This document shows, one piece after another, positions 53,669 through 64,000 of a DNA stretch of 64,000 bases (positions within the stretch are counted from its first letter, which is position 1; each line of letters starts with the position of its first letter). Where the stretch lies: contig JAHEWK010000016.1 in assembly GCA_020740775.1 (NCBI GenBank), forward strand, positions 806,001-870,000. The letters are read 5' to 3'. Position numbers and translations under genes: made by a program. The notes under the pieces were generated by a model, which worked only from the letters and a program-made list of their open reading frames with translations, was not told where the DNA came from and ran no database searches. The DNA comes from Ilyonectria destructans (lineage: Eukaryota > Ascomycota > Sordariomycetes > Hypocreales > Nectriaceae).

Positions 53669-55706
53669 ATGATGCTTTTCGAACAGGAAAACCGCCTGGT
53701 ATATGCCTACGATGCCGAACAGCTCTGGGTTGAGCCATGGGGAAAAGGCTTGCGCGTCCGCGCTACCAAGATGAGCTCCATGCCCACCGAGAACTGGGCT
53801 TTGGAAGAGCCGTCTTCGACTAAGCCAGAAATATCCATTGAAAAGACCTCTGCATCTATCGTCAACGGCAAGATCAAGGCCGTCGTCACCGCTGGTGGCA
53901 AGTTGACAGTCTTCAACTCCGAGGGGAAATTGCTGCTTGAAGAGTACTCCCGCAACTTGCACGATTTGGCCGACCCTAAATGCAGTTCGCTCAACATCGA
54001 TGCTCGCGAGTTCAAGCCCATCATAGGTGGCGACTACCACCTGACGGCCCGGTTTGAGAGTCTGGATCCCAAGGAGAAGATCTTTGGCTTCGGCCAGTAC
54101 CAGCAGCCGTATCTCGACTTGAAGGGAACCCAACTCGAACTAGCCCAACGAAACTCCCAGGCCAGCGTTCCCTTTGCCGTATCCTCCCACGGATACGGTT
54201 TCTTGTGGAACAATCCTGCCATTGGCAACGCCGTATTTGGCAAGAACATCATGAGTTTCGAGGCCCTCTCCACCAAGTCCCTCGATTACTGGATCGTGGC
54301 CGGAGACGCGCCTGCAGAAATTGTCCAGGCCTACGCGGACGTAACAGGCAAGGTTCCCATGATGCCAGAGTTTGGACTCGGGTTCTGGCAATGCAAGCTG
54401 CGTTATCAGACACAAGAAGAGCTCCTCGAGGTGGCACGAGAGTACAAGAAGCGCGAGCTGCCCATTGATCTCATCGTTGTAGACTTCTTCCACTGGCCCA
54501 AGCAGGGCGACTGGCGGTTTGATCCTACGTATTGGCCGGATCCAGGTGAGTCCCGTGTGAGAAACGTACCCTGCGCAAGGACTAATTTGTGACTTAGACG
54601 CCATGATCCAGGAGCTCAAGAGTTTGGGCATCGAACTCATGGTCTCCATTTGGCCCACAGTCGACAAACTCTCTGAAAACTATGAAGAGATGCTTGAAAG
54701 AGGATTTCTCATCCGGGCAGACCGTGGGGTCCGCACTGGTCTCGACTTCCAAGGCGACACTATCCACTACGACACGACCCACCCCGGGTCCCGGGAGTAT
54801 GTGTGGGACAAGGTTAAGAAGAACTACTTCTCCAAGGGCATCAAAGTCTTTTGGCTCGACGAAGCAGAGCCGGAATATCGGGTCTATGACTTTGAAAATT
54901 ACCGCTATCACCTTGGTCCCAACGTCGCCGTCGGAAACATCTACCCGCGCGAGTACGCCCGCGGCTTCTACGAGGGCCAAACCCGTGAAGGGCAGTCCAA
55001 CATCGTCAACCTGCTGCGCTGCGCCTGGGCCGGAAGCCAGAAATTCGGCGCCCTCGTGTGGAGCGGCGACGTGGCGTCCTCGTGGTCAAGCTTCAGAAGC
55101 CAGTTGGCAGCAGGCCTGAGCATGGGACTCGCTGGCATCCCGTGGTGGACGACGGACATTGGCGGCTTCCACGGCGGCGACGTAAACGATCCGGCCTTCC
55201 ACGAGCTGCTTGTCCGTTGGTTCCAGTGGGGTGCGTTCTGCCCTGTGATGCGCTTGCATGGTAATCGGCTGCCCCAGATGCCTCAGCATGGTACGACTGG
55301 CGGCGCGGGGTGTCTCAGCGGAGCGCCCAACGAGGTGTGGTCGTATGGAGAGGAAGTGTATGGCATCTGTCGCAAGTACATGGCCATCCGCGAAGAATTG
55401 CGAGAGTATACCCGAGGCTTGATGAAGGAGGCGCACGAGAAGGGGTCACCTGTGATCCGGACGCTGTTCTACGAGTTCCCCGACGATTCTGCGGCGTGGG
55501 ACATTGAGCAGCAGTACATGTACGGGGACAAGTACCTGTGCTGTCCTATTCTAGAGCCGGGTGAGAGGAAAGTGAGCGTGTACTTTCCGGTGCTCCCTTC
55601 GGGTGGCAAGTGGAAGGTGTTCAAAGGGGATGGAGAATATGAGGGCGGGACTACTGTTGAGGTGGAGTGTCCGCTGGACACGATGCCCGTGTTTGTTAGA
55701 GAGTGA
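53669..55706 (+). CDS. GH31 glycosidase, alpha-xylosidase/alpha-glucosidase type, cytosolic
   Basis: Two exons: 53669-54545 and 54598-55706 (1986 nt, 661 aa), with a 52 bp intron (GTGAGT, ACTAAT, TTAG). An in-frame stop just upstream fixes the start at 53669. There is no signal peptide. The N-terminal beta-sandwich (to ~190) has IFGFGQYQQPYLDLKG and VPFAVSSHGYGFLWNNP. The barrel carries GLGFWQCKLRYQTQEELLEVAREY and LPIDLIVVDFFHW. Its catalytic nucleophile Asp is in KVFWLDEAEPEY and the acid/base Asp is in ALVWSGDVASSW, followed by GIPWWTTDIGGFHGG and FCPVMRLHG. Both catalytic residues are intact. The short length and missing signal fit intracellular alpha-xylosidase-like GH31 enzymes that degrade xyloglucan fragments or similar oligosaccharides; the exact substrate is inferred. 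Confidence 0.9.
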
Positions 55707-56096
55707 AGTCGGACGTGGTCCCGGAGGAGGTCCGGAACCGGCCCCACTCGGCTCCAACCCGGCAATCCAAAACCAACGACACTTGAGGACATACCCTAGG
55801 TAGAAAGCTCAACTCTGTGAAACCATAAATACTAATCCATCCAATAAATTGAGCCCCCAGCAAGTGAAAGGTAGTGCCAAGGAACTCTCCTTGTTCCAAA
55901 TTAGTCAAAATATCGGCCCTAGGGTGGTCCACCACCGCCAGGCTCCGTCTTCGCACATGATCAACCACTTGCTCTCCGATTCACAGTCAGCACGGGACAC
56001 ATGATGATATAAAAAAGCCGTGAACCTAACAGGTGCTCAACGTACCTGAACTAGTTCATCCCCCAAAAAGGAATAAGGGGAGGAACGGACTAGGAC

Positions 56097-56103
56097 AAAA
56101 AAA
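56097..56103 (-). terminator. RNA polymerase III T-run terminator of the tRNA
   Basis: On the minus strand a run of seven T follows the tRNA 3' end by about ten bases, the usual pol III stop. Confidence 0.75.
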
Positions 56104-56113
56104 GAAGATATAT

Positions 56114-56185
56114 CGACCCAGCTAGGGCTCGAACCTAGAACCTTTGCCACCGGAAAGCAATGCCCTGCCATTGAGCCACTAGGCC
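56114..56185 (-). tRNA. tRNA-Arg, anticodon CCG
   Basis: 72 nt without an intron, folded by hand. The acceptor stem is GGCCTAG/CTGGGTC (with two G-U pairs) and the discriminator is G. The D-arm is GCTC/GGGC with loop AATGGCA. The anticodon arm is TTGCT/GGCAA with loop TTCCGGT, giving anticodon CCG (reads CGG, Arg). The T-arm is CTAGG/CCTAG with loop TTCGAGC. The internal A and B box sequences are present. The identity rests on the anticodon position, which is set by the loop length of seven. Confidence 0.88.
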
Positions 56186-57771
56186 GCAACATAAAAGAAT
56201 AGAGAGCCTGGTTCAGTATGTCTGGTCCAAACTGCGGTCCGGGTTGACTTGGAGGACATCTCGGACGTAGCTGAAACGATGATGATTGAGATTGACAGGT
56301 GAGGAAGGTATGGGAGGGGTGTAAGTATGCTCCTATGTACCAAACTTACTCAATTGGGAGTAGTATTGCTGTTCCGACACAGGTACAAGTTCTTCTAGTT
56401 AAACCACAGACCAATGTACCCAGAATGCATCGTTAAAAGCCTGCCTTTACCATCAAACCTAACTTAATAAACACAACAGGAGCAATGATTAGCGGATCAA
56501 CAACAATGACAAAGGTTTAAAACGTTATTTCCTAAACTGTTGTGTTAGGTGGATTGTTGATGATCATCTTTAGATCGGAGTATGGACTTGTGTGGCGAAT
56601 AGCAATGCTCGTTGGGAAACTAGGATGATTAGATGGTCTAGAACTGGATCAAAGACAACCTGGCTCGCCTAGAATAGGCATCGCCAACGTCGACATTCCT
56701 GGAGGCAGCCTCTGCAACACCTTGCAGTTTTGATCTCGGGAGACTTTAACCACAATGATCTTCGCGAAGCTGCCACTGAAAGAGACGAGGAATGATCGCA
56801 ACAAGAGCTGGGTACCAGAATGGTACAGACAGGGTAGGACGTAAACCCAATAAGTGGCGCGGCTCTGTGTCGACTGTCGCACCCGTGTAACATTGCACCG
56901 AGGGCAGACTTCCGAAAGGACAGACGTGTTATCCGAGAAACAAAGGGCTTGGAAGTGAGAAAAAACCGAAGCGGGTGAAGAAATGTAAAGTCACGAGACG
57001 AGTTGTGGCACGTTTGTGCAGAAAGGCGCAGTTTCTAAATGTCAAGTCTCCTTGTCTCGTTCAATTTAGCCGCCATCCTAAATTATTTAGCCCTAATTCT
57101 TGTTCTACATTTATTATATAGATACAACCTGTCAGTCCGTATTCTAACCCTTTTTCTCGGGATCTGGCATAACTGCATCTGGCGAACACTCATGGGTAAT
57201 GAGAGGAGGGCGGGAGCATATGGGCACCGATTCTCACGTAGCCTACATGAACTCAACTCACCATCAGAACGGCCAGCAGTTAATGAACATCATGAAAGAT
57301 TTTATCTATCCTCGTCTAGATTCGTACACGAAACCATCAACCAGACAACAGATCCATCAAGAAAGAACATGAGAACTTTTGTTGTGACCATTAGGAAAAA
57401 GCGTTGTATCAACACATGTGCGCCATCAATCAGTATTAGCTGCATTATTCACCCCAGGCAAAGCTCTCGAAGCCTTGCTGGGACCTCGCTGAATTCTCTC
57501 AGGGTAATCACTGATCCCTTGAGTCTTGGTATCCCAACCAAGATAGAACGCCGAGAGGTGGTTTCCAAGGCACCGTTGGCCTTTTCCCCTTTCCTCCTGA
57601 CTGGAGGATTCTACGCTGCGCATGCTATGAGAGAGGTTCACAGAACCATAAAATAAGGAAAGAAATGTCAAAGGAGTGAACTCGTTAGATGGCGAGGCCA
57701 GGGATAGCACTGCCGTGCAAGCTATGCCGTCCTCACACGTTATTGTGTGGTATACGTGCTTCGCTGTCGCA

Positions 57772-59546
57772 TCATATGCGCAGGAAGTTCACGTCTGAGA
57801 TGCTTCGGTGCCTCTTGTGGTTGCTGTTGGCGTCGCCGGAGGCCTTGCGCTTTGCGGACACCGAATCCAGGGGGCTTCGTGCGGCGTCGCTCAAGTGCCT
57901 CTTGTGCCGTCGCATTGGGGTCAGGGGTACTGCGGCAGTGTCGAAGCGGTCCGACTTGAGCCCCTTGAGAGCAGTGTAGTTGTATGGTCCACTGAATGCT
58001 AGTGAATCCTGTGTGGCTTGGTTGCTTAGGATGAGTTGTTGGTTGATCTGGTTGCGGCGGAAGGCGCCGACTGTCTCAGAGTTGAGATGCGACAAGACTT
58101 CAACCTCACTTCCAGCTGTGCTGGGACGAGCAGGGGTTGATGCCGGGTTCCATTCACCCTCGCCTTCGTCACCTGAAGAGTGACCGTCGTCCCACATGAT
58201 GAAATCATTAATATCCAGCCCCTTCTCCGCATCATCCTCGTCTTCGTGTAGGCTGGCGGAGGAACTTTCGTCGGCAGTGTTGGCCTCGGATTGGAAGGGG
58301 AAGAAGGCCTCGGCAGGACCCATGGCTTGTGTGTTGATAAAGTCGCCAAAGGTGTTGGAAGAGAACATGGCGCTGAGCATCATGTTGGCCGAGTTGCTCA
58401 GGATGGGAGATGATTGCTCCTCCATCTCCATGGGCCACGGGAAATGGAATTGCTCCGGTGACAGGTCGAGCTGGCGGCGGCGGTGGGGAGTAAAGATCAT
58501 CATCTTCCGGGTGAGAGGATTCAGGACAGCGATGGGCTTCCTGTCGGATCGGTCCAAGTTGAAGCGACCAACACGGGGTTGGCCGCGCTGGGATTTGACC
58601 GGGCTGTCCGTGTCGGAATCGGACGTGTCGCTCATGGGATGGGAAGGGCGACGAGTCTTTCTACGGACAGGAGGCTCAGGTATGTCTTCTTCGGTGGTAT
58701 CGCCATCAGCTGAAACAGGGAGGTTAGCACTGGGAAGATAAAGCGTCCCGCATGGCAGGACTCACTCTCATAGCCATCCAGCTCTTGTGGCTCTTCAAAA
58801 GCGGGCACAGGAGTCGAGGCGACGGTGGCAGGCTGGGAAGCCATTGGAGTAGCAGTTGGAGTGTCATCATCAGACAGCTGGCGGACAACCTCCTCGGCAT
58901 CCGAGTCAGGTTGGTTATGGCTGTAGCTGTAGTCCCAGAAAGAACCAGAGTCGGATGACTCGTTGGGGTCGTTCTCAATCTCCCGACGGAAGGCAGGGTC
59001 GAGAGCGTTCTGGGAGACAAAAATGTCTGGGAAGAGGTCGGCATGATCATCTTCTGTATCAGTGGAATCGGAGTCACTGGAGGGCACGTCGAAGTGAACG
59101 TGGCGCTCGATAGGGGTATCGGAGCCAAAGGCATTGGCATCCTGGAAGAAGTCGGAGACGTTGCTCTCGTCGACTTCGGACATGATGCCAGCCCAGCTGC
59201 CGGTATCGTCCTCATCGGCATCGGCATCGAGGCCGTCATCATCGTCATCGTCGTCATCGTCATCATCATCAGCATCGTCTGCAATCTCGGGATCCTCTTC
59301 GAAGATCAGGCGCGGCCGAGGAGCGGTTGGGGTTGGAACATTCGTCTCCCCGAGAATGTTCTCCTCCTCGGCCGCAGCAACATCCTCCTCGTCATCATCG
59401 GAGGAGTCGCTGATTTCCTCGACGGCCGAATAACCGTCCTCGTCCGAGAGGTCGAAGGAGGAGGACGAGGTATCGGAAACCCGGCGGCGCCGCTTGGTGG
59501 CCTTGACCGGGGTCGTGGAGAACTTTCGTCGAACGTTGCGAGACAT
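57772..59546 (-). CDS. Acidic, largely disordered nuclear-type protein
   Basis: Two exons: 59546-58766 and 58709-57772 (1719 nt, 572 aa), with a 56 bp intron (GTGAGT, GCTAACC, TTTCAG). It opens with a basic patch (MSRNVRRKFSTTPVKATKRRRRV) that looks like a nuclear localisation signal. There follow Ser/Asp/Glu-rich stretches and an uninterrupted run of twelve Asp (~91-102, encoded by GAT/GAC repeats around 59229-59275). Then come a DGDTTEEDIPEPPVRRKTRRPS segment and a conserved-looking middle (VGRFNLDRSDRKPIAVLNPLTRKMMIFTPHRR). The C-terminus is basic (RRHKRHLSDAAR, KRKASGDANSNHKRHRS). The layout suits a chromatin or transcription cofactor, perhaps related to Ifh1-type regulators, but I cannot confirm a family. 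It is probably nuclear. Confidence 0.8.
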
Positions 59547-62500
59547 GGTGGATTCTGGTGTGGGGATGAAGATGAAACTCGTCTGATGGGTTAATAGCTG
59601 GAAGCAGCGGTTTTTCTGACTCCCGGAGGTAGTTGTCGTGTCTGGTTAGAGGTGTTGGATGTGGAGCCTTTGGAGTTGGCGTTCTAGGTCGTTTCCGGTG
59701 GTCAAGTCTGGAAAAGGAGAGGATAAAGCGGGATCGACAAAATCCTAGAGTAGCAGAGGCAAGAAGCGAGAGTAAAGAGGACTCTAGAGATGTCTTGCTT
59801 GGAGGAGGTTAAAAAGGAAGCCAAACAGGCGACAGGGTCGGGCGTCTGAGGAGCAGGTTGTGGTGGTGGTGATTGTGTGTAGATAAAAAAGCCGTCGCAT
59901 TTACGGGCAGTCGCAGGATCGTTGATTTCAGAGACAGACTCTCGGTTGAGCTGGGGAGCTCAGGAGCGGGAAAGCCTGTGGGAAACTGGGTCGAGGTTGG
60001 GATTGAATGGTGGTAACTCGGAGAACTGCTGGACTGCGGGCCAGGACCATGGGGAAGGCATGGCCCGCAGTGGGCGTTTACAGTTCAGCGGCGGCCGAAG
60101 GCATTGTGACTCGACGAAGTTTCGGTAGGGGGTGTTCTCTGATCTAGGGGATCTGGAAAAGTGCGACTTCGTTGTCTTGGGGGGATGGGTGAGTTGGTGA
60201 TGCCGAAGGAGAGAGAAATCAAAGGCGAAGTGGAGGAGGAGAAGAGAAATATCCCAAACTTTTCCGCCCGCGGTGGGGTCGACGTTGATTGGCCGGAGGG
60301 ACCTCTGTACGCCCACTGCACTTCCACTGCACCTCCACTGCACCTCCACTGCAGCCCACTGCGAGGGTCCTGGGGCTCCAGCGCACTCCAGAGCCAGTGC
60401 CAGCGCTGCGGTCCAGTGCGGCGCCTCTGAGCGCCTCTGCGTAGCACCCTGGCGCCAGCGGCCGGGGGTCTGAGCTCCACCCAGGAGTCTGCTAGGCCGT
60501 TTCGGGGTCCGCTGGCACGCCGTCACCGCTTTTTGGGAGCCTCGACATCTGGAGGAGTCACAGGCTCACAGGCCAGCGAAACCCTCACGAGGAGCGCCAG
60601 CCGCCCTGTGACGTGAGTTGGCGATCCTCACGGGGGGGACCGCGCCGGCCTCTGTTTCGCTCGCTACGATGCAGGGCGGGAAGCTGCGAAATGCGCACAA
60701 CATTTTTGGGATTTGAATATCCCCGATTTTACAAGGGCCCCCGTCGAGGCGCACGACCGGGCTCGCTGCTAGGCCTGCCATGTCTGATCAGTGATATCCC
60801 CTCGCCAGACATGGACCCCGGCCTTGCCTGGCCTCGGTTGGCCTGGGGGATATGGAGTCAATCGAACATTCTACCAGAGACACAGTTCGAGAAACGGGGG
60901 CAGGAAACAGAGACAGAGGGCCAAAGTGGCTCCATGGCAGGCTGCTAGCTCAACGGGAGTGCGTGCAACGTACGTACATACGTACATATGACATGGTGAT
61001 GTACATGAGTGGACGGGATGGCACAGGACAGGGACCCCTTCATGCTTCTCGCTTGATGCTGGACCCAGGAGGTTGCGTCTCAGTAGTTCCAGGTGCATGC
61101 TCGGCAGTGTGGTACGTACTGCAAAGGAGGACTGAGAATCTCTCTAATGGTTCCCACACGAGGTGTACAGTGCGGCAATGGATATCATGCCCGATGCGTT
61201 CGCTACACGGCGAACAGCCGACATGGACAAGGACCCAGAGCATGCAACTGGAGCATGGAAGTTGCAACTGCCAGATAGGCACTGGAGGCCCTGCAACCTC
61301 AAACGTCGACTCCCCTTGGGCGCATTGGGCCGGCATGGGCAAAAAAAAGGACCCTCTGGAACCCCCTCCCCTCGTATGGATCCGCAGTGACGGCAACTCC
61401 ACCACCAGAAACAGGGGGACGTGAGCTCTATTACGGGTCCTGGCGCTTCCCAGGGTCTCTGGCTCAGAGACGTGGAGCGTGCTGCAGCTTGGCTGAGGCG
61501 GCAATGCCACTGGCCAAGCTTTGTCGAAGCCATTGCGCCCTCTGCGGTGGTGTTTGCTTGAGTTCCCACGAGACAGAGTGGACTGCGAATACGATCCCCT
61601 CAGAGAAGACCGGAGGGGGGTTCCAGACAGAATGTCACTCTGTCCGTAATGACATACGCACTGCTATGCTCTGTACGTAAATCTCACTTTTTTTTTCTTT
61701 ACCCCTCGACTGCATCCATCAATGTTGCCACGGCCACTGATGGGGTTCTCCTAATCCTCTCAACGGAATCGGCCTCGACGGCAAACTAGTCCAGTCTGGA
61801 TTGTCTCCAGTAGCTCGGACAGACAGGTTGACAGGTAGGAAGGAAAAAAAATTGACGAGGGGAGCGGGAATGGCGGATGAATCATGTACGCCGGGTACCT
61901 TTCCATTTTTCCTGGCTCAACCCCGGGGGCAATTACTCGGGTATGACGACGGGCAAATTCTCCTTGATTTTTTTTCACCAGGACTCCCTGGCTCTGGATC
62001 GAGCCGCCTCACCTTGCCTCACCTGCCCGCTCTGTTAGGACACGCGGTTGGTAATTGGCACATCACGATCTCTGATGGCCTCTGCGTTCAATTCCAATCA
62101 TCTATTCCCCTCATCTCAATCAATCCTCTTCACTTCCCCTCTCTTCCTTCAACCCCTCCTCTTCCTCTGGCCGCCCCTCCCGCCCTAACAGGCACTGCCG
62201 TCATCAGAGTCTACTAGCGCGACATTAGAGCCAGACGCCAGTGTAGGGAGCTAGCTTTACGGAGCACCTGTCCTCATGGTGGCCATTGTCCCATGGGACC
62301 CTCGCAAGCCTCGGAGCTCTGAGTTTTTTTCTCTCTCTCGTTGCTGTTGATCTGCCAATCAATGTCTCCGCATTAGCACAGGACTACGTAACGAGAGGCA
62401 ACAAGGACAACAATGCCATTGAGATGTGCTACGTAGTAGTAGCAGAGGCTGCCTGTTGTGCCCACCTTGTGTTCGGCTTTTATCATGATGGTTTCATGAT

Positions 62501-63398
62501 GACTCTTGCTTTTGCTGCTGCCTCTGCCGTGGTGACATCTGTGAGTCAAGCCTAAAGATCTCATCTCCCCATCAAGCAGTCAGACTGCGCAACCATCCAA
62601 CCCGATTGGCTGGAGAATTAGATGTCAATGCCGCCCACCCTCCAACTTCTCCAAAGCATCTTATGACTCTACCGGTATTGGAAACTCTGTATAAAGTCTG
62701 CCCATTCCTGCCTGGCGGTTTCCGCCACTCAACCTTAACTCCAGTCCGGTCCTCGCTTGCACACGTGAGGCGTCGCTGAGTTCAAGTAAGATGACGGAGA
62801 TGTGCATCGCAGAGCAGCATCGGATGAAGAATGAAACCTGGACGGGATGGGATCAGCGCAATAGGCGGCGTCTCCTCACCCTTGCCCGCGCCCGAGGCTG
62901 CATTCAATCGGCCGAAAACCTTACGATGGAACCGTGCCAGTGACACCACCGGAGGAGCTGTCGTTGCAGGTCACGTTCCAGGCGGAGCCTCGACTTGGGT
63001 TCCTCGACCCCTGGGCTTTTGGTGTAAATTGCTCGCATGGATGATGGCTGGCTTCCGACGTGCTTCTGGAGCTCCGCGCCTAGAACGGGTCGGCGGTACG
63101 TACCCTGCAAGTAAAGAGGTCTGTGCACCATCCCGCGCGTCAAAAGCGCTTAACCTCGCTGGATCTTATCTTATCGTACCTGGCCGCAGGTTGCCCGGCC
63201 AGCAGCATGTATCACGCAAGCTCGGTAAACAGCGACGGTAGCTGAAATGTGCAACCCGCATTGTTAGTGACCACCAATGATCTATCTGTGAACCTAGCCA
63301 GCTCCGTTCCTACTCCATCACCACGCCTGCGACCCTATCTTCAGCCTCAAACTCAGTCTCGTTTGTTGAAAAAGTAACTGTTGGCCTGTCCATTCACA
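59547..63398. other. Gene-free 3.9 kb stretch
   Basis: This divergent region lies between the acidic protein gene and the kinesin gene. It contains an 11-bp minisatellite (60313-60362) and many CCACTG/CACTGCA-type words. Several frames stay open (for example 60852-61424 and 62286-62555), but none shows a domain, splice structure or codon bias like the real genes. No tRNA is recognised. Confidence 0.4.
60313..60362. repeat. 11-bp minisatellite, CCACTGCACCT units
   Basis: Four tandem units of CCACTGCACYT followed by a partial CCACTGC. Confidence 0.75.
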
Positions 63399-64000
63399 AT
63401 GGACGCGTCGCGCAAGACCTCCCACAACCTCTTCGAGGTCTACCTCCGCCTGCGACCACCGCCGCATGGCAACGCCAACCCCGAGCGCATTCTTGACATT
63501 GAGGCCCCCGAGACGGACTCGCATCCGACGCACATCACCCTGAACCCGCCTACCGACCGGCGGCGCGCCATCGAGAAGTTTGCCTTCACCCAGGTCTTCA
63601 AGGAGGATGCCTCGCAGCTCGATGTCTTCCACAGCTTGGAGATTGCCTCGCTCGTCGAGGGTGTGCTGGCGCCCCAAGGCGGCGAGGGCACTGACGCCGT
63701 CGTAGCCACCCTGGGCGTTACTGGCTCAGGAAAGGTAAACATTGCCCCGAGACGGTATACGACGCGATGCTGATCAAGCGCAGACACACACGATCCTGGG
63801 ATCCAAGAACCAGCGCGGCTTGACACAGCTCGCCGTCGACGTCGTATTCCGCTCCATTGGCGAAAACATGCTCGATATGCACTCGCTCTACGCCGCGCAA
63901 GACTCCCTCCAGGCATGCGACGCCTCCGAATCGCCCCTGACGCTCGCGTCTCAGTTCTTCGATGCCGGCGAGCACTTAGGAGCATCCCGGGCCGGCTCTC
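63399..64000 (+). CDS. Kinesin motor protein, 5' part only
   Basis: Exons 63399-63734 and 63784 to the window edge, joined in phase 0 across a 49 bp intron (GTAAAC donor, GCTGATC branch, GCAG). The first 112 codons begin MDASRKTSHNLFEVYLRLRPPP, containing the motor's opening LRLRP strand, then FAFTQVFKEDASQLDVFHSL. The P-loop GVTGSGKTHTILGS has its GKT split by the intron. It continues GLTQLAVDVVFRSI, which matches the helix after the P-loop. It is an ATP-driven microtubule motor. The long insert after FRSI (NMLDMHSLYAAQDSLQACD) suggests a kinesin-6-like motor, but the class cannot be fixed from this fragment. Switch motifs, neck and tail lie beyond 64000. Confidence 0.85.

Larger units (their letters stand above)
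55707..57771. other. Intergenic, 2.1 kb, with one tRNA
   Basis: Apart from the tRNA-Arg at 56114-56185 I find no gene. A plus-strand frame at 57039-57656 begins with a hydrophobic stretch but shows no family resemblance or splice signals and is not called. Confidence 0.4.

Noticed and set aside
57039..57656. A 205-codon frame starting with a hydrophobic stretch
   Set aside because: Codon use is unlike neighbouring genes and no domain or splice signal is present.

Overview
The window is nuclear DNA of a filamentous ascomycete, most likely a sordariomycete and plausibly Hypocreales. The evidence is the many short introns (44-140 bp) with GTAAGT/GTATGT-like donors, CTAAC/CTGAC branch sites and (C/T)AG acceptors, GC-rich third codon positions, and fungal-specific families: SAT4/PTH11-type rhodopsin domain, DUF6594, Ist2, Iml2, AA9 LPMO and a YAT-type permease. 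All assignments are from reading the sequence; exon joins were checked for phase by hand and no searches were run.

Left part (1-9.7 kb) is accessory. It holds the 3' end of a GPI-anchored protein gene, a degenerate Nudix-like protein, and a divergent pair: a gene of three tandem ubiquitin-like domains (2038-3060, minus) and a patatin-like phospholipase with an unrecognised C-terminal half (3502-5991, plus). The pair shares a 441 bp promoter with a perfect 8-bp palindrome around a TATA box. Next come a large intronless protein of unknown role (6681-9083) and a 76-residue two-exon protein (9402-9694).

Middle part (11-48 kb) is mostly housekeeping and metabolism: an anoctamin/Ist2-type protein, a secreted AA9 cellulose monooxygenase, a flavin monooxygenase, a rhodopsin-domain membrane protein, an amino-acid permease, a Cwf19-family splicing factor, a long alpha/beta hydrolase, a fatty-acid-hydroxylase-like membrane enzyme, Iml2, the proteasome subunit Sem1/Dss1, phosphoglycerate kinase and an Mpv17/PMP22 protein. 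Large gene-free stretches (19.0-23.5, 34.9-38.4 kb) lie between them.

Right part (49-64 kb): a DUF6594 membrane protein gene and a divergently transcribed retropepsin-like gene, the latter broken by an in-frame TAG, are bracketed by two diverged direct repeats. Then follow a cytosolic GH31 glycosidase, a tRNA-Arg(CCG), an acidic nuclear protein, a 3.9 kb gene-free block and the 5' end of a kinesin gene cut by the window edge.

The strongest candidate for an undescribed system is the tri-ubiquitin-like/patatin pair. Its architecture (a ubiquitin-like modifier beside a lipase-type effector) recalls immune or incompatibility modules, but that function is inference.
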